Assembly: GCF_001039355.2 (NCBI RefSeq)
Contig: NW_019773692.1
Span: forward strand, 313,908-351,489
Direction: 5' to 3'
Source of the DNA: Lingula anatina
Taxonomy: Eukaryota > Brachiopoda > Lingulata > Lingulida > Lingulidae
Length of the DNA: 37,582 nucleotides
Both the position numbers and the translations under genes were made by a program. Position 1 is the stretch's first letter. The number at the start of each line of letters is the position of its first letter. Positions 36,001 through 37,582 of the stretch are shown here, one piece after another. Under the pieces are notes generated by a model that saw nothing but the letters and a program-made list of their open reading frames with translations, was not told the DNA's origin and ran no database searches.

Positions 36001-37582
36001 ACGATGACCTCCGGTGCCCTTTTATAGCTAAGATCCGAAGCTTCCTTAATGTTTGGGTGAAAAAAACGTGTTTTTCGTCGACCAAGCTTAATGTGAACAT
36101 ATAAACGATTGCGGTGAGCTCTTTAAAAGCCATAATTGGATCCGTGGCGATGGGCAGAGTACGTTTACAGCTATCACCGCGGTTTTCTTCTTTGTCCTGG
36201 TGATATGGTTATCAAATAAATGAAACAAGACTGTGGTTCATAGTCCAACTAAGAAGATATTTTCTTTGAACGAGAAAAAGATCACATCAATAAGAAGCGC
36301 TCATTCCGGATTTTGGGCAAAAAATGGATTTTCTTGGGGTTAGCGACAATTCCCCATACTTACCTTCATGAATCTGTTCCGGCATTCACATTAAGTCCCT
36401 GTTTTTTTTCTTTGTTAAGAGAATAATTACAGACGCTAGCCATCTTTACAGGCCACGTGGTCAAGCACAGATTCCAGAATAATTGCGATAACCGCTGTTT
36501 TGGTGGTAAAATAGAATATTTGTTATTTCAATGAGTTGTTCACTATGTGAAATATGGATATCGAAGAGTTCTATAGCACGGCAGTGTTTTAAGTGTAAAA
36601 CTAAAAAGTAAATAATTCATTTTCACAATTACTCACTAACTAACGACGCACAAACACTGATCAAATATAATAACATTCCGATCTCAAGTAAACAGAAGCC
36701 GAAGCCGAAGACCTCTATTGGTCAGCAAACGTGTCGCTTTAATTATTTTCTTTCATTTCACAATTATGACCATTATTGGTTATTATTATTACTATCATTT
36801 TAATAATCCCCTATGTTAGTGTACAATCCCTTTACTGTCAGCAGTGACTCAACGTGTTGATAAAACCTAACATACGGTATGGTTATAAAATACTTTCTTT
36901 ATATAGGGGCCTATGTGTAACTATGTAACTGTTTTATAATTACTAATTGACGTAAAGTAGTTAGTTGTTATGGTTTTGATTGCACCTTAGATGTGAAGGT
37001 ATAAAGATATTCATTCACTCTATATAACAAAATCACTTTCACATGTAATGTATTTCCATCAAAACATTGAAAACGAAAGTAGAAGCGAAATAGAAAACGT
37101 TACGTTACAATCTGTGTCAAAATTGACGAGAAGCGCAATTCTAACAAATCTGCCAAATCGCTGTGTATTAATATGCCAGTGTTAAGTGTCAATAAGTAAT
37201 AAACGCGAAAGAACTTACAATACTCACTTGTGTCTTGCATTAAAACGGAACAAAATTATTGCATAACGTAGGCCTATTATATCCGTTTCACTAAAAATAC
37301 TGAAGGTAAAAGCAATGTTCTTTTAAATAGCAATCTAATTAATACAATTGACAAATACATTGTGTATATGACTTACTTGACTTAGCGTATCTATGGTCGC
37401 AAACACGTCGTCCACATTCGCCTGTCTACGGCAAGAAGAGGAACAGTCTAGCGCGGTGGACGCACACAAGGAAATGCATCAGCCAATAAACTTTTCATTT
37501 TGCTCATTAAGCCGGCTCAGGTCACCCTTGACGTGCAAGGGTCAAAGGACGGATCCATCAGCCTCTGCTTAAACAAAATACC
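36001..37582 (-). promoter_or_regulatory. Region with candidate minus-strand 5' exons and promoter
   Basis: No coding gene is visible. Minus-strand donors are clean at about 37378 (GTCAA|GTAAGTC), 37228 (ACACAA|GTGAGTATTG) and 36369 (TGAAG|GTAAGTATGG), as from non-coding first exons. The last 100 bases hold a CCAAT-type box and half sites AGGTCA and GGGTCAAAGG. These could belong to a leftward gene, possibly the methyltransferase via a long first intron. Evidence is thin. Confidence 0.25.

Overview
The window is a piece of an intron-rich, AT-rich animal nuclear genome. It holds spliced genes for housekeeping proteins, GT-AG introns, long (TG)n and (AG)n microsatellites, many minisatellites and Tc1/MITE debris. 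The species cannot be fixed from the sequence. A marine invertebrate (lophotrochozoan, amphioxus-like or similar) fits best. I rebuilt exons by joining open frames at GT-AG sites and checking that phases match; no transcript evidence was available.

Layout from left to right. SAR1 (-, 3' end beyond the left edge) is head-to-head with MRPS24 (+). MRPS24 is tail-to-tail with SEC24, A/B type (-, 22 coding exons, about 1336 aa). SEC24 is head-to-head with DCTN5 (+, 181 aa). Next come an NNMT/PNMT-family methyltransferase (-, three exons, 261 aa), two tandem small death-effector-domain-like genes (+), a degraded Tc1-type transposon between them, and about 3.6 kb on the right with no recognised gene. 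SAR1 and SEC24 encode two directly interacting parts of the COPII coat (the GTPase and the cargo adaptor), and DCTN5 is a dynactin subunit, so the left 24 kb is a small trafficking cluster. Both divergent promoters carry CATGCGCA (NRF1-like) and GGAAGT (ETS-like) words.

The most unusual content is a set of seven tandem duplications in SAR1, SEC24 and DCTN5. Each repeat unit spans an exon/intron boundary, so each copy carries a splice donor or acceptor plus a slice of the exon. Unit lengths are 28, 38, 45, 50, 63, 76 and 100 bp, and an eighth (84-bp spacing) duplicates a second junction of SEC24 exon 15. In all but one, using a decoy site brings an in-frame stop within about one unit. The exception, a 45-bp array at SEC24 exon 17, is fully open and could add 15-residue hydrophobic blocks. 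SAR1 and SEC24 each also contain a duplicated internal exon pair of exactly equal length and phase (120/120 and 110/110 nt), which look like alternative or mutually exclusive exons.

MRPS24, the methyltransferase and the two DED-like genes show no junction arrays. SEC24 exon 6 has one base too many (334 nt between two phase-0 junctions). A 388-base run of N interrupts the DCTN5 array.
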